From Rapana venosa (taxonomy: Eukaryota; Mollusca; Gastropoda; Neogastropoda; Muricidae), in the NCBI GenBank assembly GCA_028751875.1, contig CM054158.1:4995328-5059327 (forward strand): DNA of 64,000 nucleotides, read 5' to 3'. Made by a program: the position numbers and the translations under genes. Below are positions 1-11,259 of this stretch, piece after piece; position 1 is the stretch's first letter; each line of letters starts with the position of its first letter. Under the pieces are notes generated by a model. That model saw only the letters and a list, made by a program, of their open reading frames with translations, ran no database searches and was not told the origin of the DNA.

Positions 1-60
1 TTTGTTGTCAGAAGTTTTCTTGCAACGTTTCTGTGTTGTTGTTGGTGGGTTTTTTTTTTA

Positions 61-936
61 TTGTTTTGTTCCATAATTCTTTTAGTATTTGTGGAGGATT
101 TTTACACCTAGTCTGTATGGCATCATTGAAGCTGTCTTTGATGTTTGAAGTTATGTTGTATTTTCGTGTTTTGTGTTATATTCCTTCTTTTCCATAATCA
201 CAGATCATAATCTTGCCAAAGAAAACACCAAGAAGGACTCTCAGGTGTGGAAACGAATTGTCGAATTTGTCAATTTGAAAACTGTTTATGGTGTAGGTTG
301 TTGGTTTTTTTGCTCGACAGTAACAAGAAATATCACATTTTTAAATCGTTTTCATTTGATGACAGTTTTTTAGCATATTTTTTCTTTTGTCTGTTATATT
401 TTATTTGAGGAAATTATCTTTTGAAACTGTGTTTTTCCTTTCAAGTTGATTGAATACATTATTTTAGTACTCTGAAGTGCTCAAATGGGGGTTTGCCATG
501 TACTCATGTATCTGTTGTTATTCACGCGTTTGTTTTTTCTGCAAACTGGTTTTTTGTTTTTCTTTGTTATTTTCATATGATGAATGTTGATAGTGCAATG
601 TATTGGTAAAAACAAAAAATCATGACACACAAATTACAAAAGCTCTGAATTATGTTTTACTCGGTAAAAGACAAGGTGGGGACCAGTAGTATGTTCTTTC
701 ACCAAAATACTACATTGCATTTCATTGTTTAATGTTAACATTGTTGATTAGACTGGAGATCTCTATCTGTTTGTTAAAAGCGCTCTAGGGGAAAAAATTG
801 TCATTTTGTCTAATGCTATGAACAGAAAGGAATATGTTGTGATATTAAATTATGTTGTTGTTTTAAAAAAACTTATGCCAAGGTTTTTGTAGCTTTATTC
901 TGTGTGTGTGTGTGTGTGTGTGTTGTGTGTGGTGTG

Positions 937-967
<31 letters not shown>

Positions 968-1352
968 TTGTGTGTGTGTGTGTGTGTGTGTGTGTAGTTC
1001 GTTGGTTGTGTGTGGTTGTGTGTGGTGTGTGTCTGTGTGTGGTTGTGTGTTGATGTGTGTGTGCATATTTGTATGTATATGTGTATTTGCGTATGCGTAC
1101 GTGCGGTTATGTGTGTGACTGTGTGTTTGTATGTGGGTATATAATATGTGTATATGTGTGCATGTGTGTGTGCGCACATGTGCTGTTTTCTGTGTATTTG
1201 TGTGTGTTGAACAGTAAACTCGTTTAGAAAGAAGGATATACACAAACACGATAATTACAACATAACTTCAAACATCAAAGACAGCTTCAATGCCATACAG
1301 ACTAGGTGTAAAAATCCTCCACAAATACTAAAAGAATTATGGAACAAAACAA
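61..1352. repeat. ~120 bp inverted repeat pair flanking a GT microsatellite
   Basis: Positions 61-185 and 1230-1352 are near-identical reverse complements; the main difference is a CAT triplet present only in the left arm. They enclose about 1 kb of AT-rich DNA that holds a GT microsatellite. No coding capacity is visible between the arms. The layout resembles a foldback or MITE-like element, but no target-site duplication or known terminus was recognised. The sequence CAGTAAACTCGTTTAGAA occurs near 1210 and again near 1506, which could be a duplicated junction or an older repeat. Confidence 0.75.
901..1195. repeat. GT/TG microsatellite, interrupted
   Basis: Mostly (GT)n with GGT, TTGT and TATG interruptions that become more frequent towards the 3' side. 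The Cys/Val and His/Thr open frames across it are microsatellite translations, not genes. Confidence 0.95.
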
Positions 1353-1807
1353 TTAAAAAAAATAGTTAGAATGCACATTGTGGGTGACCCCCCAGAGTGT
1401 TAAGCTGGGGAACGCACAACTAACAATAAACAAAACACAACAAACAATACATCTTCGTCATCTAGAAATCAGATGCTGAATATTTTTTAAGTAGATGAGA
1501 TCAAACAGTAAACTCGTTTAGAATGAGGTTGTTAAGGTTACAAGTGATGTTCACATAGGTTTAGTGGTTGATATGCTTGCCATCCCAAGTTTCAAGAGCA
1601 GGGACTGATGCCTTTATGGCAACGTCCATTTTGTGTACGTATGTGGAAAGTGAACATATCAGCAGACATTTGACAGAAGGATAAGGTAATGGGGATTGAG
1701 ATGCTTCTTACAGAGTAAAAAGTACAGGGAGGTAAAGATTATTTTGTATTTGATTGTTTGTCCCATAAAACCTATGTGGTTGAAGGGGGAGTGAGAGTGG
1801 GGTAGGG

Positions 1808-2085
1808 GATGGGAGCGACGGCATCACGAGACTCAGCTTCTCTAGGGGCCAGCATATGGAGGGTGGCGGACCCACATCTCCTCTCCATCGCTGCTTTACC
1901 TTTACTGACCCTAAAGAGGGCAGGGGTAGGTAACCATTTAAGTCTGGGGGAACGTATGATGCCTAGGCGCGCAAAACGGTCACCCTCCCAACTGGTTAAA
2001 CCTCGCTCAATGCTGCTTTACTTGGCTGGGGGAAGGGTGAAAGCGGAGAGTGCTCCTTCCAGAGCTTCCCGTTCCCCAGGGTTCA
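1808..2085 (-). mobile_element. Chimeric tRNA/5S-derived SINE (family B), diverged copy
   Basis: Read on the minus strand it matches the better copies at 51,009 and 53,184: a tRNA-like head, a 5S-like GGTGACCG block, a segment beginning AAATGG, the GGTAAAGCAG segment and a tail reading AGGAGATG then CTGGCCCCTAGAG. It carries several substitutions and small indels. It sits at the centre of the surrounding palindromic repeat and has no intact coding content. Confidence 0.75.
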
Positions 2086-2189
2086 CCTCACTATTGAGGA
2101 AGTTGAAGGTCAGAATTTAAAGAAACACGCTATCGGACATAGGAAGGTGCTCCTGACTTCTGTGAATTAAATACAACTGAAGAGTGGTA

Positions 2190-2400
2190 CGGGCATCGTC
2201 ACACCAACATGTGGGACTGGCCAAGACTTGTCCTTAGGGAACAGTACAAGGGAAGGAGACGAAGAGGCAGGACAGAGAAACGATGGGAAGATCTACAACG
2301 TCTCAGAGAGTGGAATGACTGGTCTTGGAGTGGGAACGCTTTGCTAAGGAAACTCCAGAACAGGAAAGAAGACCGCGGAAAGTGGAGGAAAGCTGGTTGA
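2190..2400 (+). mobile_element. LINE 3' coding end (reverse transcriptase C-terminus)
   Basis: An open frame carries the usual C-terminal signature of mollusc and cnidarian endonuclease/reverse-transcriptase LINEs: a basic GRRRRGR patch, then KRWED, an EW..W stretch and a closing GKWRKAG before the stop. Only the last ~65 residues remain, so this is a 5'-truncated, dead copy. It lies directly before a SINE 3' half, suggesting serial insertion. The family is judged from motifs only. Confidence 0.65.
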
Positions 2401-2409
2401 ATAATCTTC

Positions 2410-2545
2410 ATTGGTTACCCGGGCGAGGTGATGGGCCGCCGCCTCATTGTGCTGGCCCTGTGATGGCCCCTGGAGAAGCTGAGGCGCTGATGCCTCACTC
2501 TCCCTTCAACCCATAGGGTTATGGGACTCCTTTACCTTCTGTACC
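2410..2545 (+). mobile_element. 3' half of family-B SINE
   Basis: The block contains GATGGGCCGCCGCCTCA, GGAGAAGCTGAGGCG and the terminal ATAGGGTTATGGGACTCCTT, all matching the tail of the full copies at 34,228 and 53,184. The tRNA-like head and 5S-like block are missing, as expected for a 5'-truncated retroposed copy. Confidence 0.7.
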
Positions 2546-2910
2546 TTTTTACTCTGTATGAGCACCTCATCCCATTGCCTGTATCCTTCTGTCAAGGCAA
2601 TGTTGCTGATATGTTCACGTTCCTCATACGTACACAAATAGGGACGTGGCCAGGAAAGGCATCAGTCTGCTCTTGAAACTGATGGCAAGCATATCATATC
2701 AACACGTAAACCTATGTGAACATCACTTGTACATACACCTCATTCTAAACGACGTTTAATGTGTGATCTCATCTTCTTCCAAAAATATTCAAGCATGCTG
2801 ATTTCTAGTGACGATAGATGTTATTGTTGTTGGTGAATGTTGTTATTGTTAGTTGTGGCGTTCCCCAGCTTACACTCTGGGGGGACCACCCACAATGTGA
2901 TTCTTACTCA

Positions 2911-3545
2911 CTCATCATCCCACTGGGAAAATCACTGTTGAAGTATTGAATAATTGCACTCTGAATTGAGAAGTTTTTTACGTGTTTGACTGGTTTTAAG
3001 TGCCTTGCCATCTATAGGCAGGCCATACTCCGAATTCAGAGGATTTTGTGTTTCTACTGTAGAGGAGTTTGCAAGAGTGCAGGTTTTTTCTTTGTGATGT
3101 TTAAGAGCTTGTCATGTCTCTGGGACGGCAATCTCAACCTAGTATTTTACAAACATACACACTTTTGTGTAGGGCTTTGGCAATGAGATGACATCAATAA
3201 TGACACTGCTTTTGCTGGGCCATTGTGACGAGTAGATCAACAGGAACCTGGGAGAGGAAAGAGAGAAGCAGCAGGAAGAAGCAGAATCACAGAAGAAAAA
3301 CAAAGGAAAAAAAGTAGATTAGAAGGAAGTACTCGGTCGTGAATGACTGTGTCTCCTCTTGCTCTATGACGATCACAACGAATTGCGTTTTGAGACCACT
3401 GAAAGAAAGGAGGAGGTAGAAGAGTATGTGAAAAAGGAAGGAGGAGGGAGAAGGAAATAAGGTAGGAAGGGAGGAGAGGACGAAAAGAAGAAGGGAGAGG
3501 AGAGAGGAAGGAGATGGAGGAGGAGGAGAAGGAGAAGACCAGGGA
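2911..3545. other. No gene; unique DNA then purine-rich tract
   Basis: Positions 2911-3240 show no recognised repeat or ORF of interest. Positions 3240-3545 become strongly purine-rich on the plus strand (GGAGGAGAAGG-type motifs), a low-complexity tract that also precedes the A-rich block to the right. Confidence 0.6.
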
Positions 3546-4160
3546 AATGCTTAATTTTAATCTACAATTAACTTATATCTTTATAGACAACAGGATGAAC
3601 AGTTCTTATCATATTATAATAGGGGGAGTAATTATTATCACAAGTTTTAGATACTCAAAAAAAAAATATATAAAATAAAAATAAAAATAAAAAAAAATTA
3701 ATTTACTGGTTTACGCACTATACGGGGAATACAACTAAGTAGATGAAAAAAATAGAAAGTGGACTTAATATACCTCGCTAAAAATAAAGGGTGGGGGACT
3801 TTTGTATTTTTTATTCAGTTAAAATTATAGGTGCCTTGAGACAAATAGGAACTTTGGGGGGAGAATAAAAAATAATATAATAAATCATAATAAATACAAA
3901 ACAAAAAATAACTTATTAAATTAATAAAAACTTCAACTCCATAAAAAAAAAGTGGAAAAAGAATAATAGGATCGGGGGAAATGTAATAAAAAATAAACAA
4001 TCTACTGAGACGTCAAAATAAAAAACAAGGCAATAAAAAAAAAATTATAAAATAAAATATAAAAAAAGAAGGATAAAATTACTGGTTAAATGGAAATTTG
4101 AAAAAAAATAAAAAAAAATTAAAAAAAAAATAAACTATAAAAAACCTAAAAACATAGGGG

Positions 4161-4191
<31 letters not shown>

Positions 4192-4860
4192 GGCTCACGT
4201 CCCGGAAAACCCAACTTAATAATTAAATTTAAAGAAAAAAAAAATAATAAAAAAAAAACATGGGTAAAATTAACATTGGGGGGGGGATAGTATGGAAATT
4301 ATTATATTATAATATTTTATTTAATTTTTTTCCGTTTTCTTAATTTAATTTCTTTTTTTAGATGTTTAATTTCATATGATATGAAGCAAAGAAGGGGGGG
4401 GGGGGAATTTGTAAATTAACACATAAATAATAAATTTTCTGTCATATTTTGTTAAAAAATCGCCAAATAGCTAACAAAAAAAAGACAAGACTTAAAAAAA
4501 AAAATTAAAAAAAATATAAAACGAAACACAAGAAAAAAAAAAAACAAAAAAGACAACGTAAAAAAAGTATTTAAATAAACAAAAATCAAACAATAAAAAA
4601 AAAAAACGATAAAAAAAAGAAAATATACACAAAAAATAAAAAAAACAAATCTCCTGATAAAATTACTAATATAGTATGAGGAAAATACAAGGACAAAAAC
4701 TATATTCTAAAGGGGAGGGGACCTACTTTTAGAAAGATGGGGAATACATTAAAATATTTAAAATCATCTATTGGCAGGAAATCCAAAAACAAAAAAAATA
4801 ATAAAATAAAAAAAAAAAAAAAGTGACTTCAATCCGGGATATACAAACTCAACAAAATAA
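3546..4860. repeat. A-rich low-complexity block, probably low-quality sequence
   Basis: Dominated by runs of A with scattered TAAAAT-type motifs and sudden G runs. No ORF, RNA or repeat family is recognisable. The texture (bases smeared into homopolymers) matches other poor stretches in the window, such as 14.3-18 kb, and suggests weak consensus quality as much as genuine base composition. Confidence 0.6.
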
Positions 4861-4869
4861 AAAAACCAA

Positions 4870-7228
4870 AACAAAATAACGCTCACCCAAACAAAAAAAG
4901 AACAGGCAAGAAAATCAAGACAAACCTAAGAGGGATCAAAACCAAAAAAAAAAAAGATAACTATCCAGGAACCAAAAGAATGGAATTGGCCCCTACAGAA
5001 TAAGACAGGATTAATCGTTGGCAGATGGACGGAATACTGTTCCGAACTTACAATCCATCAGACGCTAGGCGACCCACATGCGTAAAAAAAAACATTGACA
5101 TAAAGCATGCCAAAAGCCTCATCGATTAAAGACAACTCCATTTTCTACGCGAGAAGGAAGTTAGAAGATTAGAATTAGATCGCTCGAAGAATAGGGGAAA
5201 ATCAAGCAGAATCGACAACATCCCCAGACAAGAGACTAAGAATAAACTATAAACACGGTGGAGAAGACAAAAGAAAAAGAAGAACAGAACAAAATCCTTA
5301 CAAGTATCTAATGGCAACAAGATGCTGCAGGACGGCCAGAGAGTGGCCTACACCATGAGACCAATCACTTCTCATACATCACTATCCCCAAGAAGGAAAT
5401 TCTCCAGACGCACGCAAGATGCCCAATAACTACAGGACAATCAGCATCAATAAGTACAGAGCCAGTAAGGCTAAAGTTCATGACTAAGAAAGTGGAATCA
5501 TGAGACAAAGGACTGAAACCACAGCAGAAGAGTTCATCGCGAAAAGATAGGCGGTTCCGCACCAAATAGAAAAGCAAACACAGAAAAGATATAAACCTGA
5601 GGGATCTGTAAGTGAGAAATAACAACCCAGCACCATAATAAGACACTTCAACGTCTTCATTGATTTTAGAGGCCTTCGATTAGAAGATATGAGCATAGAC
5701 GCATCTTGGAGTGCGGCACAATGAACAATTCACATGGCTAGAGAAGCTGATCCACGAACCATCAAGGAATCTCTACTACAAGGCCATCCAGTTGCAAGTA
5801 CTCTTACATGAGGGCAAGGTAGGGGAATGGTTCCGTTCTCAGTTGGGCCCGCGAGGAGATGTCTGCTGTCGCTGACACCTGTTTAACTTTTCCTGAACGC
5901 ATCAGTGGAGACGCCTTGGAAGACCACAGCAGGCACAGTGCAGCCTTTGGGAGGTGCGAACAATCACCAAACCTCAGTTTGCCGATGACATTGACTGGCT
6001 CTGGCAGAACGAAGGAGGAATGGCCAACTAGTGAAGCAACACAGGAGAAATATCCTCCGATTACGCATGAGAAAGTGCAGACGGCTCAGAGAAACCAAGC
6101 TCATGTCAATACAGGCCAAGCCAATCACCACAAGATCATCTCCTCAGCAGAAAAAGAACTGCGGGACAGTTGACCATTTCAAGTTACCTTCGCGAGCCAT
6201 TCATAAAGGAGGAGGGATCGAACACCGAATGCCTAGCAAGAGCGCACAAACGAGCAGCAGCAATGGCAATGACTCGATAAGTCCATATGGAGAGACAGTA
6301 AACATCCCTCCGAACAGGTAAATGTTACTAAACGCGCTGTCCCCTCATCATGCTTTACGCATGTGAGGCAATGGACCACTGAACACAGACCTACAAAGGA
6401 GGATCCCATAGCAAGTAGTAGAAATGGGATGCCTCAAGGAATAGGCTCCTTGGCATCTCATTAACAAGGCACCATGTCCCTCACAATGAAGTCCGCGACA
6501 TGCTCCACTCGAACAAGTGCGGGACTATGAAAGATCTACTGACCACGGCGAAAAGAGAGAACTACAGATGGTAGTAGGAGCGACGTAACACGCTTCAGAA
6601 GGACTTGCAAAGACACATCCTGCACGGAACAGTCCCTCCAGAGGAAAGATGAAGACGGGGAGGCAGAGGAGAAAGTGGCTTTGACGACATCCAGTGATTG
6701 GACAGGTAAGGACTTCAGTGGTCAGCCAGGCACTTCGCCCACACAGACCCGCGTAAGTGAGCCAGCTCGGGATCCCACCGTTCGTCACCATTTAGCGCAC
6801 CTGCACGACCTGGCGGGTTACGGGACCAGGAACAGTGATCAAATCGTGAACCATCACTAATATTAGTTTGTTCGAGAGACGATGAGATGAGACAGACAGA
6901 CAGGACTGACAGACAAGAAGAGAGAGGAAGTAGAGATCGAGAGAGAGAGAGAGCAGGAAATAATTATGATAAGTGACACGTTACGTTCGGGTCCACCAGA
7001 CAAAAAGGGACACTAACACCACAAACCAAACTAACCAAAAAAAGGTCTTCCGGAGAGGCTAGGGGATATACACCATAATCATCTAAGTGAGAGGATAAAT
7101 AAAACATATCAAGTGGTGACACGGACAAAAGATAGAGGGTAGGAATCACGTTTAGTCTATTTTAGCCGAAGCGTGCGTTCTCTCGCGCTATTGTGATTGT
7201 GGCTTGCTGACTACTAAAACTTGAGTGT
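4870..7228 (+). mobile_element. RTE-like LINE, copy 1, heavily corrupted, with 3' UTR
   Basis: This collinear but damaged copy of the LINE at 22,990-26,725 (plus) and 47,965-44,540 (minus) encodes the reverse-transcriptase half. Recognisable pieces are the segment around 5,350-5,700 (equivalent to the fingers/palm region), the DALEDH block near 5,900, the ISAEKT-equivalent region near 6,090, a LYACEAW-equivalent near 6,350 and the WARN..GLAKT-equivalent near 6,560. Frameshifts occur every few dozen codons. After the coding part come a GA tract and a ~270 bp 3' UTR (6,960-7,228) shared with the other two copies. Similarity stops at about 7,228, which marks the likely 3' end of the element. The RTE-like label is from overall reverse-transcriptase pattern only. 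Confidence 0.75.
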
Positions 7229-7475
7229 CGCCTTGTAGGGAATTTAATTCGCTGAGTCTTGTAAAGCAACAAATCAAAGCGCTCAGATGACTTTAAAAAG
7301 AATATGCGTGTGTATGCGGTTTTGTAAATTTTGTCATCTGTTCCCACCGGCACACAATGGCCTACACTTTCGAACAGCGGAACAGGATTTAACGTGTGCG
7401 CAAGATGTACTGCATGCGTTCGCACACGGGGCCTCGGTTTATAGTCTCATCAGAAGGACAAGGGAGGAATGTAGA
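7229..7475 (-). mobile_element. LINE-type 3' tail plus SINE-A 3' half
   Basis: Positions 7,229-7,290 read, on the minus strand, ATCTGAGCGCTTTGATTTG followed by a TTTACAAGA segment, the same tail seen at 37,823-37,880. Positions 7,300-7,475 are the minus-strand 3' half of the tRNA-derived SINE A (the complement of GTATGCGGTTTTGTAAA and the CGCACACGGGGCCTCGG block). The tRNA-like head is absent. Confidence 0.7.
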
Positions 7476-7689
7476 GACACTGTGAACTATGGCTTCAGTC
7501 ATTCAGAACGACACCCCTCTCCCTCTCTTCCTCTCCCCCCCCCCCCCTCCTCTCAACCCCGACCAGCCACGCCCCTCTCATATCCAGTTTCGGGCATAAA
7601 CAATTACAAATTATCCATCAATGGAGGAATCTACCTATACAGTGTACGGGGATGGGGGTGGGTGAGGGGATGGGTGAGGAAAGGGGGGG

Positions 7690-7995
7690 AGAGAAATATA
7701 GTATGAGAGAGAGAGAGGGGAGAGAGGGAGAGAGGTAGAGACAGAGAGGCAGAAAGACAGACAGAGACAGAGAGAGAGAGAGAGATCGACAGAGACAGAG
7801 AGAGAAAAGAGAGACCGACAGACAGACAGAGACAGAGAGCGAAACAAGACACAGAGAGACAGAGAGACAGAGACACAGAGAGAGAGACAGACAGACAGAC
7901 AGAGACAGACAGACAGACAGACAGACAGGCAGGCAAAAAGGGACAGAGACAAAGAGCCAGACAGATAGATACATACAGAGACAAAGACAGGCAGG
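7690..7995. repeat. GA / GACA microsatellite tract
   Basis: A run of GAGA, GACAGA and GACAGACAGACA motifs. The long Leu/Ser/Cys frames on the minus strand are repeat translations. It sits at the outer end of the left inverted-repeat arm. Confidence 0.95.
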
Positions 7996-8104
7996 CAGAC
8001 ACAACAGAGCACAAGCACATGAACGTTTTCTCTAGCACCATAACATAAAAATTGCGAACTTTTTTGCAGAAGCAGACTATTCCGAGAACTCTGGGAAAAA
8101 ATAC

Positions 8105-9400
8105 TCTTTTGTTTCCTGCTCACCCCCCCCCCCCCCCTACCCTGTTTGGGGGGTTGGGTTGCTTGCTTTTTGCAAAAACCAACAAAAGCCCTTACCACCA
8201 CCATCACCACCTCCACCACTACCCCTACCCCACCACCCCAACTATACCACCACCATCCCCCTAACCCCCCCCTTTTTTCCTCATCAGTTACCCCTCTTAA
8301 AATCAAGCATTGTGCCCAAAAACACTATCACCGGTTTGTCCTTGATTCAAAAAACCCAACCGCCAACCACCACCAAAAACCCCCATCCCCACCAACCCCC
8401 AACCCCAATCACCACTAAACCCCCAACCCCACCAAACCCCCATCCACCACCCCCAAACCCACCCCCAAATCCCCCCACAAACCCCAACCACCACCACAAC
8501 CCCCAAACCACCAACCACCACCACAACCCCCAAACCCCCAAACCCACCACCACCAACCCCCCACAACCACCCCACCACCACAACCACCAACCCCCCCCAA
8601 AACCCACCAACCCCCAACCACCACCCACAACCACCGTCAACCCCAACCACCACCACCAACCACCACCAAAACCACCAAAACCAACCCCAAACCCCAAAAC
8701 CCAAAAAAACCACCCCACAACCACCAACCACCACCCCCAACCACCAATCACCACCACAACCACCACCATCCCACCACAACCACCAACCACCACCACAACC
8801 CCCAAATCACCCCAAACCCCCAACCACCCCCACAACCCCCAAACCACCCCACAACCCCACCACGACCCAATCACCGAAAAACCACCAACCCCACCACCAC
8901 CAAAACCCACCCCCCACCACAACCACCAACCCCACCACAACCCCCAAACCACCACCCAACCAAAACCCACCCCCCCCACAACCCCCCCACCAACCCCAAC
9001 CACCCCCCCAACCCCCAACCACCACCCGACCCCAATACTACGACAACCACCAAACCCCCCCACCACCAACCAAAACCACCAACCACCCCCACCACAACCA
9101 CCAACCACCACCACCAACCACCACCCCCAAAACCTCACCACCACAAACCCCAACCCCCCAAACCACCAACACCACCACAACCACCAACCCCCCACAACCC
9201 CCCACAACCCCCAAACCCACCCCCCAAAAAACCCCCACAACCCCCAAACCACCACCTAAAACCACCAACCACCACCACAACCACCAACCACCAACCCCCC
9301 CCCAAACAACCCCCAAACCCACCCCCATTTTTAAAACGTACGCTTCCTATACAGATAGACAGCAAGCCCCCCCCCCCCCCCCCCAACCCACCAACCCCCA
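8105..9400. repeat. CCA/CCAACC minisatellite, C-rich strand
   Basis: About 1.2 kb of CCACCACAACCACCAACC variants, counterpart of the GGT tract at 54,960-55,555 but about twice as long. The complementary strand has closely spaced GG and GGG runs, favourable for two-layer G-quadruplexes. The Pro/Thr/His and Gly/Val/Trp open frames are by-products of the repeat. Confidence 0.9.
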
Positions 9401-9918
9401 CCACTCCACTTACCTTTTTTTCCAGGTAAAGCCTGAAGCGTCAGGATGACCTCCCCTGTTGAAAAATGCTCTACACGCTCGGAAGGTCACTCCCCCAACC
9501 CCCCCCAAATCAGGGTCGAGATCCGCCAATAAAAACCCCGGGGGGTCTTGTTTCTGCGGTCCCCACCGCTTTATTTCCGGACTTCCCTTATTTCGAGTTT
9601 CCCCATGTGCGAAAAGCGAGTCTTTGTCCTTTAAGTGGTGGTTTTTGGGGTGAGGAGTGTGGGGTGTGTGTGTGGGTGTGGGGGGGGTGGGGAGTGTGGG
9701 GGAGGGGGGGGGGGGGAACCGACAAACTGTGGTTTGGGAAACAGGTTAGGCTGGGCCCCCCAACCCACTTCATCCTCTTGGTTTGCACCAGGAACCGGGG
9801 GAAATTTTCCCTGTTCACTCCTACTCCAGTGCTTGGGTATATTCTGAGTCGGCCCTCACTGGGGGTCTATACAGTCATGCAACACCCTGTCTTCTGTCTG
9901 TCTTCTGTCTGATGTCTG

Positions 9919-9970
<52 letters not shown>

Positions 9971-10314
9971 AAAGGGCTGCTGCGGTTGGGGTTTTCCGCA
10001 AAACCAAGATTTTTTGGGAGGGGGAGTGAGTGGTTTGGGTCGAAGTGGGGTTGTGGGGGTGGGGGTGGGGGTTAAGTGTATCTTTTCTTAAGGAGTAAAA
10101 AATGGGTTTTTGCATGTTTTTTTACAGACACGCCTACAAGGTGGACAGTTTTGGAAGGGGATTTTTTTTTGGGGAAAAAATTTGGGAAACAGTCGTACTT
10201 TATGGCAAAAAAATGTGTAAAAAAGGGAATATAAAACAATGGATTGTACCAAAGTTCTGTAACGTCGCATTATGGAGAGAGAGAAGGAGAGAGAGAGAGA
10301 GAGAGAGAATGATG

Positions 10315-10378
<64 letters not shown>

Positions 10379-10417
10379 ATAGTTTTATTGACAGAGAGAG
10401 AAGATAGAGATAGAGAG

Positions 10418-10485
<68 letters not shown>

Positions 10486-10900
10486 AGAGTTGAGAGAGAG
10501 AATAGTTTATTGACATAGAGAGAATACGAATACAATACGAAAATTTTTATTGAGGGTAAATGAATAAAAGCTAACAGTTTTTTTAAACCATGCCCTCAGC
10601 CCCACCCACCCATTCCCTTTCTCCCAAAGAAAAACGAAAAGGAAAAAGCCCAAAACATCTCAAATGTAAATAATTGCATAACAAATTTCAAGTAATAAAA
10701 AAGACACACAAACAGACAAACAACAAACAAACAAACAAACAAATACACTAAAAAAAACAAACCTGAAATTCCGATTAAGCACACTGACATCCATTTCAAA
10801 CTACCCTCATCAAATCTCTGCATCTCCCCATACCATCTCTCACCAATCAATTTTCATACAAATAATACACATAATTATGTTTACATATGCACATACACCC
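9401..10900. other. Unique block with GA, TA and GACA microsatellites; no gene
   Basis: This is the counterpart of 53,480-54,960 in the other arm. It contains GA runs (9,926-9,970, 10,277-10,310, 10,330-10,500), a TA run near 10,315 and GACA repeats near 10,455-10,490, with otherwise unclassified DNA. No ORF with non-repeat composition stands out. Confidence 0.65.
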
Positions 10901-10904
10901 CATA

Positions 10905-11200
10905 AGTAAAAGTAAAGGTGTCCCATAACCTATATTAAGGTCGTAGGGAGCGAGGCGTCAGAGAACCTCACTCTCTAGGGCCAGCGTATTGAGGGCGGCG
11001 CCCATCTCCTCCCCCTTGCTGCTTTACCTTCCCCGACCCTAAAGAGGGCAGGTACCCATTTACAGCTGGGTGAACTGGGGGAACTGTACTGAAGCCAAGG
11101 CGCGAAAACGGTCACCCATCCAATTGGTAACCACGCTCAACGCTGCTTATCTTGGCTGGGGGAAAGCGAGTGCTCACCACTGAGCTATCCCGTCCCCTAC
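10905..11200 (-). mobile_element. Family-B chimeric SINE
   Basis: Minus-strand copy corresponding to 53,184-53,480. The head (complement of GGGATAGCTCAGTGG) is at about 11,180-11,196 and the 5S-like block (complement of ATTGGATGGGTGACCG) at about 11,113-11,128. It lies just downstream of the 3' end of the CR1-like LINE, in the same arrangement as in the other arm. Confidence 0.85.
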
Positions 11201-11259
11201 ATACACATACATAAAACATATACATAAAAAAATTCAAATAGGAGAGAGCAGTCAAACAG

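Larger units (their letters stand above)
1367..2910. repeat. Diverged palindromic repeat with nested SINE and LINE pieces
   Basis: The blocks 1367-1760 and 2525-2910 are diverged reverse complements. Both contain the AGCTGGGGAACGC-type segment and the segment beginning CCTATGTGAACATCACTTG on one strand. The centre (about 1,800-2,520) holds an antisense chimeric SINE, a LINE 3' coding end and a SINE 3' half. A piece of the same outer repeat recurs near 62,690-62,730 (GTCAAGCTGGGGAAC). This is probably an older inverted repeat into which retroelements inserted. Confidence 0.7.

Noticed and set aside
8159..9259. Long open frames (over 300 codons) rich in Pro/Thr/His on one strand and Gly/Trp/Val on the other
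   Set aside because: They translate a CCA/CCAACC minisatellite, all frames are open on both strands, and the mirror copy in the other arm has a different length.
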